Origin: Gordius sp. MW1
Taxonomy: Eukaryota; Nematomorpha; Gordioida; Gordea; Gordiidae
DNA: 64,000 nt
Assembly: GCA_964036665.1 (NCBI GenBank)
Contig: OZ038526.1
Coordinates: 13,640,001 to 13,704,000 of the forward strand
Reading direction: 5' to 3'
Shown: positions 51,060 through 64,000 of the stretch, in pieces
How the letters are laid out: the number at the start of each line of letters is the position of its first letter
Numbering within the stretch: the stretch's first letter is position 1
Translations under genes and position numbers: made by a program
The notes under the pieces: model-generated
The model's database searches: none
What the model saw: only the letters and a program-made list of their open reading frames with translations
What the model was told of the DNA's origin: nothing

Positions 51060-54000
51060 TCAAAATTTTTCACATATTTTTCTTTGAACCGTATTCATCC
51101 GATGAAAGTTGTCGTTTTCAGACGTGGTTTCTATGATCCCAAGTAAAAATTTATCAGAATTTAAAAACTATTACTTTGAAATCATGATCGCATAGAGCAG
51201 TTTTTAAAAATTAAGCACTCACGTTGCGATACAACAAACTAATCGCAACAATAAAACGTTGTCTTTTGTCAAAATGATAGTTCTCGCAGCTTAAAACCTC
51301 TTTTCGGAAGTCAATCGAGGATAATAGGATTCTCAAATTGGCTTACTTTTATATATTTTTTCATGCTCTTTCACAGAGAATCGAAAAAAATAAATATTTT
51401 TACCTCAAAATTTTTAACATATTTTTCTTTGAACCGTATTCATCCGATGAAAGTTGTCGTTTTCAGACGTGGTTTCTATGATCCCAAGTAAATTTACCAG
51501 AATCTAAAAACTCTTACTTTGAAATCATGATCGCATAGAGCAGTTTTCAAAAATTAAGCACTCACGTTGCGATACAAAAACTAATCGCAACAATAAAACG
51601 TTGTCTTTTGTCAAAATGATAGTTCTCGCAGCTTAAAACCTCTTTTCGGAAGTCAATCGAGGATAATAGGATTCTCAAATTGGCTTACTTTTAAATATTT
51701 TTCCATGCTCTTTCACAGAGAATCGAAAAAAATAAATATTTTTACCTCAAAATTTTTCACATATTTTTCTTTGATCCGTATTCATCCGATGAAAGTTGTC
51801 GTTTTCAGACGTGGTTTCTATGATCCCAAGTAAAAATTTACCAGAATCTAAAAACTATTACTTTGAAATCATGATCGCATAGAGCAGTTTTCAAAAATTA
51901 AGCACTCACGTTGCGATACAAAAACTAATCGCAACAATAAAACGTTGTCTTTTGTCAAAATGATAGTTCTCGCAGCTTAAAACCTCTTTTCGGAAGTCAA
52001 TTGAGGATAATAGGATTCTCAAATTGGCTTACTTTTATATATTTTTTCATGCTCTTTCACAGAGAATCGAAAAAAATAAATATTTTTACCTCAAATTTTT
52101 TCACATATTTTTCTTTGAACCGTATTCATCCGATGAAAGTTGTCGTTTTCAGACGTGGTTTCTATGATCCCAAGTAAAAATTTACCAGAATCTAAAAACT
52201 ATTACTTTGAAATCATGATCGCATAGAGCAGTTTTCAAAAATTAAGCCCTCACGTTGCGATACAAAAACTAATCGCAACAATAAAACGTTGTCTTTTGTC
52301 AAAATGATAGTTCTCGCAGCTTAAAACCTCTTTTCGGAAGTCAATTGAGGATAATAGGATTCTCAAATTGGCTTACTTTTATATATTTTTTCATGCTCTT
52401 TCACAGAGAATCGAAAAAAATAAATATTTTTACCTCAAATTTTTTCACATATTTTTCTTTGAACCGTATTCATCCGATGAAAGTTGTCGTTTTCAGACGT
52501 GGTTTCTATGATCCCAAGTAAAAATTTACCAGAATCTAAAAACTATTACTTTGAAATCATGATCGCATAGAGCAGTTTTCAAAAATTAAGCACTCACGTT
52601 GCGATACAACAAACTAACCGCAACAATAAAACGTTGTCTTTTGTCAAAATGATAGTTCTCGCAGCTTAAAACCTCTTTTCGGAAGTCAATCGAGGATAAA
52701 AGGATTCTCAAATTGGCTTACTTTTATATATTTTTTCATGCTCTTTCACAGAGAATCGAAAAAAATAAATATTTTTACCTCAAAATTTTTCACATATTTT
52801 TCTTTGAACCGTATTCATCCGATGAAAGTTGTCGTTTTCAGACGTGGTTTCTATGATCCCAAGTAAAAATTTATCAGAATCTAAAAACTATTACTTTGAA
52901 ATCATGATCGCATGGAGCAGTTTTTAAAAATTAAGCACTCACGTTGCGATACAACAAACTAATCGCAACAATAAAACGTTGTCTTTTGTCAAAATGATAG
53001 TTCTCGCCGCTTAAAACCTCTTTTCGGAAATCAATCGAGGATAATAGGATTCTCAAATTGGCTTACTTTTATATATTTTTTCATGCTCTTTCACATAGAA
53101 TCGAAGAAAATAAATATTTTTACCTCAAAATTTTTCACATATTTTTCTTTGAACCGTATTCATCCGATGAAAGTTGTCGTTTTCAGACGTGGTTTCTATG
53201 ATCCCAAGTAAAAATTTATCAGAATTTAAAAACTATTACTTTGAAATCATGATCGCATAGAGCAGTTTTCAAAAATTAAGCACTCACGTTGCGATACAAC
53301 AAACTAATCGCAACAATAAAACGTTGTCTTTTGTCAAAATGATAGTTCTCGCAGCTTAAAACCTCTTTTCGGAAGTCAATCGAGGATAATAGGATTCTCA
53401 AATTGGCTTACTTTTATATATTTTTTCATGCTCTTTCACAGAGAATCGAAAAAAATAAATATTTTTACCTCAAAATTTTTAACATATTTTTCTTTGAACC
53501 GTATTCATCCGATGAAAGTTGTCGTTTTCAGACGTGGTTTCTATGATCCCAAGTAAAAATTTACCAGAATCTAAAAACTCTTACTTTGAAATCATGATCG
53601 CATAGAGCAGTTTTCAAAAATTAAGCACTCACGTTGCGATACAAAAACTAATCGCAACAATAAAACGTTGTCTTTTGTCAAAATGATAGTTCTCGCAGCT
53701 TAAAACCTCTTTTCGGAAGTCAATCGAGGATAATAGGATTCTCAAATTGGCTTACTTTTAAATATTTTTCCATGCTCTTTCACAGAGAATCGAAAAAAAT
53801 AAATATTTTTACCTCAAAATTTTTCACATATTTTTCTTTGATCCGTATTCATCCGATGAAAGTTGTCGTTTTCAGACGTGGTTTCTATGATCCCAAGTAA
53901 AAATTTACCAGAATCTAAAAACTATTACTTTGAAATCATGATCGCATAGAGCCGTTTTCAAAAATTAAGCACTCACGTTGCGATACAAAAACTAATCGCA

Positions 54001-55539
54001 ACAATAAAACGTTGTCTTTTGTCAAAATGATAGTTCTCGCAGCTTAAAACCTCTTTTCGGAAGTCAATCGAGGATAATAGGATTCTCAAATTGGCTTACT
54101 TTTATATATTTTTTCATGCTCTTTCACAGAGAATCGAAAAAAATAAATATTTTTACCTCAAAATTTTTCACATATTTTTCTTTGAACCGTATTCATCCGA
54201 TGAAAGTTGTCGTTTTCAGACGTGGTTTCTATGATCCCAAGTAAAAATTTATCAGAATCTAAAAACTATTACTTTGAAATCATGATCGCATAGAGCAGTT
54301 TTCAAAAATTAAGCACTCACGTTGCGATACAACAAACTAATCGCAACAATAAAACGTTGTCTTTTGTCAAAATGATAGTTCTCGCAGCTTAAAACCTCTT
54401 TTCGGAAGTCAATCGAGGATAATAGGATTCTCAAATTCCCTTACTTTTATATATTTTTTCATGCTCTTTCACAGAGAATCGAAAAAAATAAATATTTTTA
54501 CCTCAAAATTTTTCACATATTTTTCTTTGAACCGTATTCATCCGATGAAATTTGTCGTTTTCAGACGTGGTTTCTATGATCCCAAGTAAAAATTTACCAG
54601 AATCTAAAAACTATTACTTTGAAATCATGATCGCATAGAGCAGTTTTCAAAAATTAAGCACTCACGTTGCGATACAAAAACTAATCGCAGCAATAAAACG
54701 TTGTCTTTTGTCAAAATGATAGTTCTCGCAGCTTAAAACCTCTTTTCGGAAGTCAATCGAGGATAATAGGATTCTCAAATTGGCTTACTTTTATATATTT
54801 TTTCATGCTCTTTCACAGAGAATCGAAAAAAATAAATATTTTTACCTCAAATTTTTTCACATATTTTTCTTTTAACCGTATTCATCCGATGAAAGTTGTC
54901 GTTTTCAGACGTGGTTTCTATGATCCCAAGTAAAAATTTATCAGAATCTAAATACTATTACTTTGAAATCATGATCGCATAGAGCAGTTTTCAAAAATTA
55001 AGCACTCACGTTGCGATACAACAAACTAATCGCAACAATAAAACGTTGTCTTTTGTCAAAATGATAGTTCTCGCAGCTTAAAACCTCTTTTCGGAAGTCA
55101 ATCGAGGATAAAAGGATTCTCAAATTGGCTTACTTTTATATATTTTTTCATGCTCTTTCACAGAGAATCGAAAAAAATAAATATTTTTACCTCAAAATTT
55201 TTCACATATTTTTCTTTGAACCGTATTCATCCGATGAAAGTTGTCGTTTTCAGACGTGGTTTCTATGATCCCAAGTAAAAATTTATCAGAATCTAAAAAC
55301 TATTACTTTGAAATCATGATCGCATGGAGCAGTTTTTAAAAATTAAGCACTCACGTTGCGATACAACAAACTAATCGCAACAATAAAACGTTGTCTTTTG
55401 TCAAAATGATAGTTCTCGCCGCTTAAAACCTCTTTTCGGAAATCAATCGAGGATAATAGGATTCTCAAATTGGCTTACTTTTATATATTTTTTCATGCTC
55501 TTTCACATAGAATCGAAGAAAATAAATATTTTTACCTCA
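51060..55539 (+). repeat. 4,479-bp HOR, copy 1 (13 monomers)
   Basis: Markers repeat 4,479 bp on: 'attccctt' at about 54435 and 58914, 'ctaaatac' at 54948 and 59427, 'taaatatttttcc' at 51692/53759 and 56171/58238 (4,479 each), 'cgaagaaaat' at 53102 and 57581. 13 x 345 = 4,485, and the remainder fits the 1-bp 'acaaaaact' losses. Within the unit, a 2,067-bp step is followed by a 2,412-bp step. A private 2-bp loss, 'cccaagtaaattt' near 51485, is absent from copy 2. Confidence 0.85.
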
Positions 55540-58500
55540 AAATTTTTCACATATTTTTCTTTGAACCGTATTCATCCGATGAAAGTTGTCGTTTTCAGAC
55601 GTGGTTTCTATGATCCCAAGTAAAAATTTATCAGAATTTAAAAACTATTACTTTGAAATCATAATCGCATAGAGCAGTTTTCAAAAATTAAGCACTCACG
55701 TTGCGATACAACAAACTAATCGCAACAATAAAACGTTGTCTTTTGTCAAAATGATAGTTCTCGCAGCTTAAAACCTCTTTTCGGAAGTCATTCGAGGATA
55801 ATAGGATTCTCAAATTGGCTTACTTTTATATATTTTTTCATGCTCTTTCACAGAGAATCGAAAAAAATAAATAATTTTACCTCAAAATTTTTAACATATT
55901 TTTCTTTGAACCGTATTCATCCGATGAAAGTTGTCGTTTTCAGACGTGGTTTCTATGATCCCAAGTAAAAATTTACCAGAATCTAAAAACTCTTACTTTG
56001 AAATCATGATCGCATAGAGCAGTTTTCAAAAATTAAGCACTCACGTTGCGATACAAAAACTAATCGCAACAATAAAACGTTGTCTTTTGTCAAAATGATA
56101 GTTCTCGCAGCTTAAAACCTCTTTTCGGAAGTCAATCGAGGATAATAGGATTCTCAAATTGGCTTACTTTTAAATATTTTTCCATGCTCTTTCACAGAGA
56201 ATCGAAAAAAATAAATATTTTTACCTCAAAATTTTTCACATATTTTTCTTTGATCCGTATTCATCCGATGAAAGTTGTCGTTTTCAGACGTGGTTTCTAT
56301 GATCCCAAGTAAAAATTTACCAGAATCTAAAAACTATTACTTTGAAATCATGATCGCATAGAGCAGTTTTCAAAAATTAAGCACTCACGTTGCGATACAA
56401 AAACTAATCGCAACAATAAAACGTTGTCTTTTGTCAAAATGATAGTTCTCGCAGCTTAAAACCTCTTTTCGGAAGTCAATTGAGGATAATAGGATTCTCA
56501 AATTGGCTTACTTTTATATATTTTTTCATGCTCTTTCACAGAGAATCGAAAAAAATAAATATTTTTACCTCAAATTTTTTCACATATTTTTCTTTGAACC
56601 GTATTCATCCGATGAAAGTTGTCGTTTTCAGACGTGGTTTCTATGATCCCAAGTAAAAATTTACCAGAATCTAAAAACTATTACTTTGAAATCATGATCG
56701 CATAGAGCAGTTTTCAAAAATTAAGCACTCACGTTGCGATACAAAAACTAATCGCAACAATAAAACGTTGTCTTTTGTCAAAATGATAGTTCTCGCAGCT
56801 TAAAACCTCTTTTCGGAAGTCAATTGAGGATAATAGGATTCTCAAATTGGCTTACTTTTATATATTTTTTCATGCTCTTTCACAGAGAATCGAAAAAAAT
56901 AAATATTTTTACCTCAAATTTTTTCACATATTTTTCTTTGAACCGTATTCATCCGATGAAAGTTGTCGTTTTCAGACGTGGTTTCTATGATCCCAAGTAA
57001 AAATTTACCAGAATCTAAAAACTATTACTTTGAAATCATGATCGCATAGAGCAGTTTTCAAAAATTAAGCACTCACGTTGCGATACAACAAACTAACCGC
57101 AACAATAAAACGTTGTCTTTTGTCAAAATGATAGTTCTCGCAGCTTAAAACCTCTTTTCGGAAGTCAATCGAGGATAAAAGGATTCTCAAATTGGCTTAC
57201 TTTTATATATTTTTTCATGCTCTTTCACAGAGAATCGAAAAAAATAAATATTTTTACCTCAAAATTTTTCACATATTTTTCTTTGAACCGTATTCATCCG
57301 ATGAAAGTTGTCGTTTTCAGACGTGGTTTCTATGATCCCAAGTAAAAATTTATCAGAATCTAAAAACTATTACTTTGAAATCATGATCGCATGGAGCAGT
57401 TTTTAAAAATTAAGCACTCACGTTGCGATACAACAAACTAATCGCAACAATAAAACGTTGTCTTTTGTCAAAATGATAGTTCTCGCCGCTTAAAACCTCT
57501 TTTCGGAAATCAATCGAGGATAATAGGATTCTCAAATTGGCTTACTTTTATATATTTTTTCATGCTCTTTCACATAGAATCGAAGAAAATAAATATTTTT
57601 ACCTCAAAATTTTTCACATATTTTTCTTTGAACCGTATTCATCCGATGAAAGTTGTCGTTTTCAGACGTGGTTTCTATGATCCCAAGTAAAAATTTATCA
57701 GAATTTAAAAACTATTACTTTGAAATCATGATCGCATAGAGCAGTTTTCAAAAATTAAGCACTCACGTTGCGATACAACAAACTAATCGCAACAATAAAA
57801 CGTTGTCTTTTGTCAAAATGATAGTTCTCGCAGCTTAAAACCTCTTTTCGGAAGTCAATCGAGGATAATAGGATTCTCAAATTGGCTTACTTTTATATAT
57901 TTTTTCATGCTCTTTCACAGAGAATCGAAAAAAATAAATATTTTTACCTCAAAATTTTTAACATATTTTTCTTTGAACCGTATTCATCCGATGAAAGTTG
58001 TCGTTTTCAGACGTGGTTTCTATGATCCCAAGTAAAAATTTACCAGAATCTAAAAACTCTTACTTTGAAATCATGATCGCATAGAGCAGTTTTCAAAAAT
58101 TAAGCACTCACGTTGCGATACAAAAACTAATCGCAACAATAAAACGTTGTCTTTTGTCAAAATGATAGTTCTCGCAGCTTAAAACCTCTTTTCGGAAGTC
58201 AATCGAGGATAATAGGATTCTCAAATTGGCTTACTTTTAAATATTTTTCCATGCTCTTTCACAGAGAATCGAAAAAAATAAATATTTTTACCTCAAAATT
58301 TTTCACATATTTTTCTTTGATCCGTATTCATCCGATGAAAGTTGTCGTTTTCAGGCGTGGTTTCTATGATCCCAAGTAAAAATTTACCAGAATCTAAAAA
58401 CTATTACTTTGAAATCATGATCGCATAGAGCAGTTTTCAAAAATTAAGCACTCACGTTGCGATACAAAAACTAATCGCAACAATAAAACGTTGTCTTTTG

Positions 58501-59590
58501 TCAAAATGATAGTTCTCGCAGCTTAAAACCTCTTTTCGGAAGTCAATCGAGGATAATAGGATTCTCAAATTGGCTTACTTTTATATATTTTTTCATGCTC
58601 TTTCACAGAGAATCGAAAAAAATAAATATTTTTACCTCAAAATTTTTCACATATTTTTCTTTGAACCGTATTCATCCGATGAAAGTTGTCGTTTTCAGAC
58701 GTGGTTTCTATGATCCCAAGTAAAAATTTATCAGAATCTAAAAACTATTACTTTGAAATCATGATCGCATAGAGCAGTTTTCAAAAATTAAGCACTCACG
58801 TTGCGATACAACAAACTAATCGCAACAATAAAACGTTGTCTTTTGTCAAAATGATAGTTCTCGCAGCTTAAAACCTCTTTTCGGAAGTCAATCGAGGATA
58901 ATAGGATTCTCAAATTCCCTTACTTTTATATATTTTTTCATGCTCTTTCACAGAGAATCGAAAAAAATAAATATTTTTACCTCAAAATTTTTCACATATT
59001 TTTCTTTGAACCGTATTCATCCGATGAAATTTGTCGTTTTCAGACGTGGTTTCTATGATCCCAAGTAAAAATTTACCAGAATCTAAAAACTATTACTTTG
59101 AAATCATGATCGCATAGAGCAGTTTTCAAAAATTAAGCACTCACGTTGCGATACAAAAACTAATCGCAGCAATAAAACGTTGTCTTTTGTCAAAATGATA
59201 GTTCTCGCAGCTTAAAACCTCTTTTCGGAAGTCAATCGAGGATAATAGGATTCTCAAATTGGCTTACTTTTATATATTTTTTCATGCTCTTTCACAGAGA
59301 ATCGAAAAAAATAAATATTTTTACCTCAAATTTTTTCACATATTTTTCTTTTAACCGTATTCATCCGATGAAAGTTGTCGTTTTCAGACGTGGTTTCTAT
59401 GATCCCAAGTAAAAATTTATCAGAATCTAAATACTATTACTTTGAAATCATGATCGCATAGAGCAGTTTTCAAAAATTAAGCACTCACGTTGCGATACAA
59501 CAAACTAATCGCAACAATAAAACGTTGTCTTTTGTCAAAATGATAGTTCTCGCAGCTTAAAACCTCTTTTCGGAAGTCAATCGAGGATAA
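55540..59590 (+). repeat. 4,479-bp HOR, copy 2 (about 12 of 13 monomers)
   Basis: Near-identical to copy 1. Differences noticed include 'tcataatcgc' near 55660, 'ataattttacc' near 55869 and 'tcaggcgtgg' near 58351. The match ends near 59,590, where 'gaggataatagg' replaces the expected 'gaggataaaagg' and the array switches to sequence like 50,300-50,900. Confidence 0.83.
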
Positions 59591-60300
59591 TAGGATTCTC
59601 AAATTGGCTTACTTTTATATATTTTTTCATGCTCTTTCACAGAGAATCGAAAAAAATAAATATTTTTACATCAAAATTTTTCACATATTTTTCTTTGAAC
59701 CGTATTCATCCGATGAAAGTTGTCGTTTTCAGACGTGGTTTCTATGATCCCAAGTAAAAATTTACCAGAATCTAAAAACTCTTACTTTGAAATCATGATC
59801 GCATAGAGCAGTTTTCAAAAATTAAGCACTCACGTTGCGATACAAAAACTAATCGCAACAATAAAACGTTGTCTTTTGTCAAAATGATAGTTCTCGCAGC
59901 TTAAAACCTCTTTTCGGAAGTCAATCGAGGATAATAGGATTCTCAAATTGGCTTACTTTTATATATTTTTTCATGCTCTTTCACAGAGAATCGAAAAAAA
60001 TAAATATTTTTATCTCAAACTTTTTAACATATTTTTCTTTGAACCGTATTCATCCGAATAAAGTTGTCGTTTTCAGACGTGGTTTCTATGATCCCAAGTA
60101 AAAATTTACCAGAATCTAAAAACTATTACTTTGAAATCATGATCGCATAGAGCAGTTTTCAAAAATTAAGCACTCACGTTGCGATACAACAAACTAACCG
60201 CAACAATAAAACGTTGTCTTTTGTCAAAATGATAGTTCTCGCAGCTTAAAACCTCTTTTCGGAAGTCAATCGAGGATAAAAGGATTCTCAAATTGGCTTA
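59591..60300 (+). repeat. Short copy of the 50.3-50.9 kb monomers
   Basis: About two monomers with 'acatcaaaattttt' and the distinctive 'tatctcaaactttttaac ... catccgaataaag' variant, matching 50,300-50,900 at lag 9,300. They lie between the 4,479-bp and 2,411-bp HOR blocks, so this is a junction of three local repeat families. Confidence 0.7.
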
Positions 60301-62711
60301 CTTTTATATATTTTTTCATGCTCTTTCACAGAGAATCGAAAAAAATAAATATTTTTACCTCAAAATTTTTCACATATTTTTCTTTGAACCGTATTCATCC
60401 GATGAAAGTTGTCGTTTTCAGACGTGGTTTCTATGATCCCAAGTAAAAATTTATCAGAATCTAAAAACTATTACTTTGAAATCATGATCGCATAGAGCAG
60501 TTTTCAAAAATTAAGCACTCACGTTGCGATACAACAAACTAATCGCAACAATAAAACGTTGTCTTTTGTCAAAATGATAGTTCTCGCAGCTTAAAACCTC
60601 TTTTCGGAAGTCAATCGAGGATAAAAGGATTCAAATTGGCTTACTTTTATATATTTTTTCATGCTCTTTCACAGAGAATCGAAAAAAATAAATATTTTTA
60701 CCTCAAAATTTTTCACATATTTTTCTTTGAACCGTATTCATCCGATGAAAGTTGTCGTTTTCAGACGTGGTTTCTATGATCCCAAGTAAAAATTTATCAG
60801 AATCTAAAAACTATTACTTTGAAATCATGATCGCATAGAGCAGTTTTCAAAAATTAAGCACTCACGTTGCGATACAACAAACTAATCGCAACAATAAAAC
60901 GTTGTCTTTTGTCAAAATGATAGTTCTCGCAGCTTAAAACCTCTTTTCGGAAGTCAATCGAGGATAATAGGATTCTCAAATTGGTATAATTTTATATATT
61001 TTTTCATGCTCTTTCACAGAGAATCGAAAAAAATAAATATTTTTACCTCAAAATTTTTCACATAATTTTCTTTGAAACGTATTCATCCGATGAAAGTTGT
61101 CGTTTTCAGACGTGGTTTCTATGATCCCAAGTAAAAATTTACCAGAATCTAAAAACTATTACTTTGAAATCATGATTGCATAGAGCAGTTTTCAAAAATT
61201 AAGCACTCACGTTGCGATACAAAAACTAATCGCAACAATAAAACGTTGTCTTTTGTCAAAATGATAGTTCTCGCAGCTTAAAACCTCTTTTCGGAAGTCA
61301 ATCGAGGATAATAGGATTCTCAAATTGGCTTAATTTTATATATTTTTTCATGCTCTTTCACAGAGAATCGAAAAAAATAAATATTTTTACCTCAAATTTT
61401 TTCACATATTTTTCTTTGAACCGTATTCATCCGATGAAAGTTGTCGTTTTCAGACGTGGTTTCTATGATACCAAGTAAAAATTTACCAGAATCTAAAAAC
61501 TATTACTTTGAAATCATGATCGCATAGAGCAGTTTTCAAAAATTAAGCACTCACGTTGCGATACAACAAACTAATCGCAACAATAAAACGTTGTCTTTTG
61601 TCAAAATGATAGTTCTCGCAGCTTAAAACCTCTTTTCGGAAGTCAATCGAGGATAATAGGATTCTCAAATTGGCTTACTTTTATATATTTTTTCATGCTC
61701 TTTCACAGAGAATCGAAAAAAATAAATATTTTTACCTCAAAATTTTTCACATATTTTTCTTTGAACCGTATTCATCCGATGAAAGTTGTCGTTTTCAGAC
61801 GTGGTTTCTATGATCCCAAGTAAAAATTTATCAGAATCTAAAAACTATTACTTTGAAATCATGATCGCATAGAGCAGTTTTCAAAAATTAAGCACTCACG
61901 TTGCGATACATCAAACTAATCGCAACAATAAAACGTTGTCTTTTGTCAAAATGATAGTTCTCGCAGCTTAAAACCTCTTTTCGGAAGTCAATCGAGGATA
62001 ATAGGATTCTCAAATTGGCTTACTTTTATATATTTTTTCATGCTCTTTCACAGAGAATCGAAAAAAATAAATTTTTTTACCTCAAAATTTTTCACATATT
62101 TTTCTTTGAACCGTATTCATCCGATGAAAGTTGTCGTTTTCAGACGTAGTTTCTATGATCCCAAGTAAAAATTTACCAGAATCTAAAAACTCTTACTTTG
62201 AAATCATGATCGCATAGAGCAGTTTTCAAAAATTAAGCACTCACGTTGCGATACAAAAACTAATCGCAACAATAAAACGTTGTCTTTTGTCAAAATGATA
62301 GTTCTCGCATCTTAAAACCTCTTTTCGGAAGTCAATCGAGGATAATAGGATTCTCAAATTGGCTTACTTTTATATATTTTTTCATGCTCTTTCACAGAGA
62401 ATCGAAAAAAATAAATATTTTTACCTCAAATTTTTTCACATATTTTTCTTTGAACCGTATTCATCCGATGAAAGTTGTCGTTTTCAGACGTGGTTTCTAT
62501 GATCCCAAGTAAAAATTTACCAGAATCTAAAAACTATTACTTTGAAATCATGATCGCATAGAGCAGTTTTCAAAAATTAAGCACTCACGTTGCGATACAA
62601 CAAACTAATCGCAACAATAAAACGTTGTCTTTTGTCAAAATGATAGTTCTCGAAGCTTAAAACCTCTTTTCGGAAGTCAATCGAGAATAATAGGATTCTC
62701 AAATTGGCTTA
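60301..62711 (+). repeat. 2,411-bp HOR, copy 1 (7 monomers)
   Basis: 'ttggtataat' at 60981 and 63392 gives a lag of 2,411. 'ggattcaaatt' (2-bp loss) near 60630 and 63041, 'acataattttctttgaaacg' near 61071 and 63482, and 'catgattgcat' near 61171 and 63582 share it. 7 x 345 - 2 (the 2-bp loss) - 2 (two 'acaaaaact' monomers) = 2,411. The left edge is near 60,300. Confidence 0.83.
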
Positions 62712-64000
62712 CTTTTATATATTTTTTCATGCTCTTTCACAGAGAATCGAAAAAAATAAATATTTTTACCTCAAAATTTTTCACATATTTTTCTTTGAAC
62801 CGTATTCATCCGATGAAAGTTGTCGTTTTCAGACGTGGTTTCTATGATCCCAAGTAAAAATTTATCAGAATCTAAAAACTATTACTTTGAAATCATGATC
62901 GCATAGAGCAGTTTTCAAAAATTAAGCACTCACGTTGCGATACAACAAACTAATCGCAACAATAAAACGTTGTCTTTTGTCAAAATGATAGTTCTCGCAG
63001 CTTAAAACCTCTTTTCGGAAGTCAATCGAGGATAAAAGGATTCAAATTGGCTTACTTTTATATATTTTTTCATGCTCTTTCACAGAGAATCGAAAAAAAT
63101 AAATATTTTTACCTCAAAATTTTTCACATATTTTTCTTTGAACCGTATTCATCCGATGAAAGTTGTCGTTTTCAGACGTGGTTTCTATGATCCCAAGTAA
63201 AAATTTATCAGAATCTAAAAACTATTACTTTGAAATCATGATCGCATAGAGCAGTTTTCAAAAATTAAGCACTCACGTTGCGATACAACAAACTAATCGC
63301 AACAATAAAACGTTGTCTTTTGTCAAAATGATAGTTCTCGCAGCTTAAAACCTCTTTTCGGAAGTCAATCGAGGATAATAGGATTCTCAAATTGGTATAA
63401 TTTTATATATTTTTTCATGCTCTTTCACAGAGAATCGAAAAAAATAAATATTTTTACCTCAAAATTTTTCACATAATTTTCTTTGAAACGTATTCATCCG
63501 ATGAAAGTTGTCGTTTTCAGACGTGGTTTCTATGATCCCAAGTAAAAATTTACCAGAATCTAAAAACTATTACTTTGAAATCATGATTGCATAGAGCAGT
63601 TTTCAAAAATTAAGCACTCACGTTGCGATACAAAAACTAATCGCAACAATAAAACGTTGTCTTTTGTCAAAATGATAGTTCTCGCAGCTTAAAACCTCTT
63701 TTCGGAAGTCAATCGAGGATAATAGGATTCTCAAATTGGCTTAATTTTATATATTTTTTCATGCTCTTTCACAGAGAATCGAAAAAAATAAATATTTTTA
63801 CCTCAAATTTTTTCACATATTTTTCTTTGAACCGTATTCATCCGATGAAAGTTGTCGTTTTCAGACGTGGTTTCTATGATACCAAGTAAAAATTTACCAG
63901 AATCTAAAAACTATTACTTTGAAATCATGATCGCATAGAGCAGTTTTCAAAAATTAAGCACTCACGTTGCGATACAACAAACTAATCGCAACAATAAAAC
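62712..64000 (+). repeat. 2,411-bp HOR, copy 2, cut by window end
   Basis: The second copy repeats the first to the last base. I noticed almost no difference between 62,712-64,000 and 60,301-61,589, which suggests a very recent duplication, or continuing HOR copies beyond the window. Confidence 0.78.

Larger units (their letters stand above)
1..64000 (+). repeat. Satellite DNA array, about 345-bp monomer, head to tail throughout
   Basis: The same unit recurs without a break over the full window; for example, the motif 'agagaatcga' starts at 49996 and again at 50341, a 345-bp step. All monomers run in one orientation and I found no inverted copy, unique spacer or foreign insertion. The window opens and closes inside monomers, so the array extends beyond both ends. 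Length variants come from a limited set of indels: 1, 2, 9, 20, 25 and 66 bp lost, and 7 or 36 bp gained. The monomer is about 31% GC. Such an array is typical of eukaryotic heterochromatin; whether it is centromeric, pericentromeric or subtelomeric cannot be told from sequence. No coding sequence is supported anywhere, so every gene-free stretch in this window is satellite. The family is not one I recognise. Confidence 0.98.

Noticed and set aside
1-64000. CRISPR array
   Set aside because: The repeats are 345 bp and abut directly, with no unique spacers and no cas genes.
1-64000. Transposon, LTR element or virus-like fossil within the array
   Set aside because: No terminal repeats, target-site duplications, coding remnants or non-satellite segments were seen.

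Overview
The whole 64 kb window is one tandem satellite DNA array. A unit of about 345 bp is repeated head to tail, always in the same orientation, from the first base to the last; I estimate about 186 monomers from the period and the visible indels. I see no host gene, RNA gene, CRISPR array, transposon, virus-like element or unique spacer. One complete monomer counted by hand (49996-50340) has 107 G+C in 345 bases (31%) and 13 CpG dinucleotides, about 1.6 times the number expected from its base composition. A long, AT-rich, diverged but homogenised satellite organised in higher-order repeats (HORs) points to eukaryotic heterochromatin (centromeric, pericentromeric or subtelomeric). The lack of CpG loss argues weakly for a genome with little CpG methylation, as in many insects and other invertebrates. 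I do not recognise the satellite and cannot name the species.

Layout. (A) About 1-3,100: a 4-monomer HOR with lag about 1,379 bp, fading into mixed monomers up to about 4,060. (B) About 4,060-24,500: a 14-monomer HOR family whose intact unit is 4,746 bp, marked by a monomer with a 9-bp deletion followed by monomers with a 25-bp deletion. Successive units are 6,032, 3,071, 4,746 and at least about 5.9 kb long. (C) About 24,500-36,600: a different set of variants, with a 2.7-kb segment present twice at lag 4,820 bp, flanking an island of D-type monomers at about 29,660-31,720. (D) About 36,600-64,000: mostly monomers with 'cagagaatcg' and, in many, a 1-bp loss in the loop of a conserved dyad. 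This part holds local HORs of 1,760 bp (38.4-41.9 kb), 4,479 bp (51.06-59.6 kb) and 2,411 bp (60.3 kb to the window end).

Each monomer carries a perfect 8-bp dyad with an 11-base spacer, a run of A/T tracts, an ATCATGAT palindrome and two AATAAA hexamers. Open reading frames of 60-80 codons recur, but they follow from satellite indels and are not genes. The interest lies in the array's evolution: nested duplications on several scales, sharp domain borders, and exact arithmetic linking HOR lengths to a small set of indels.
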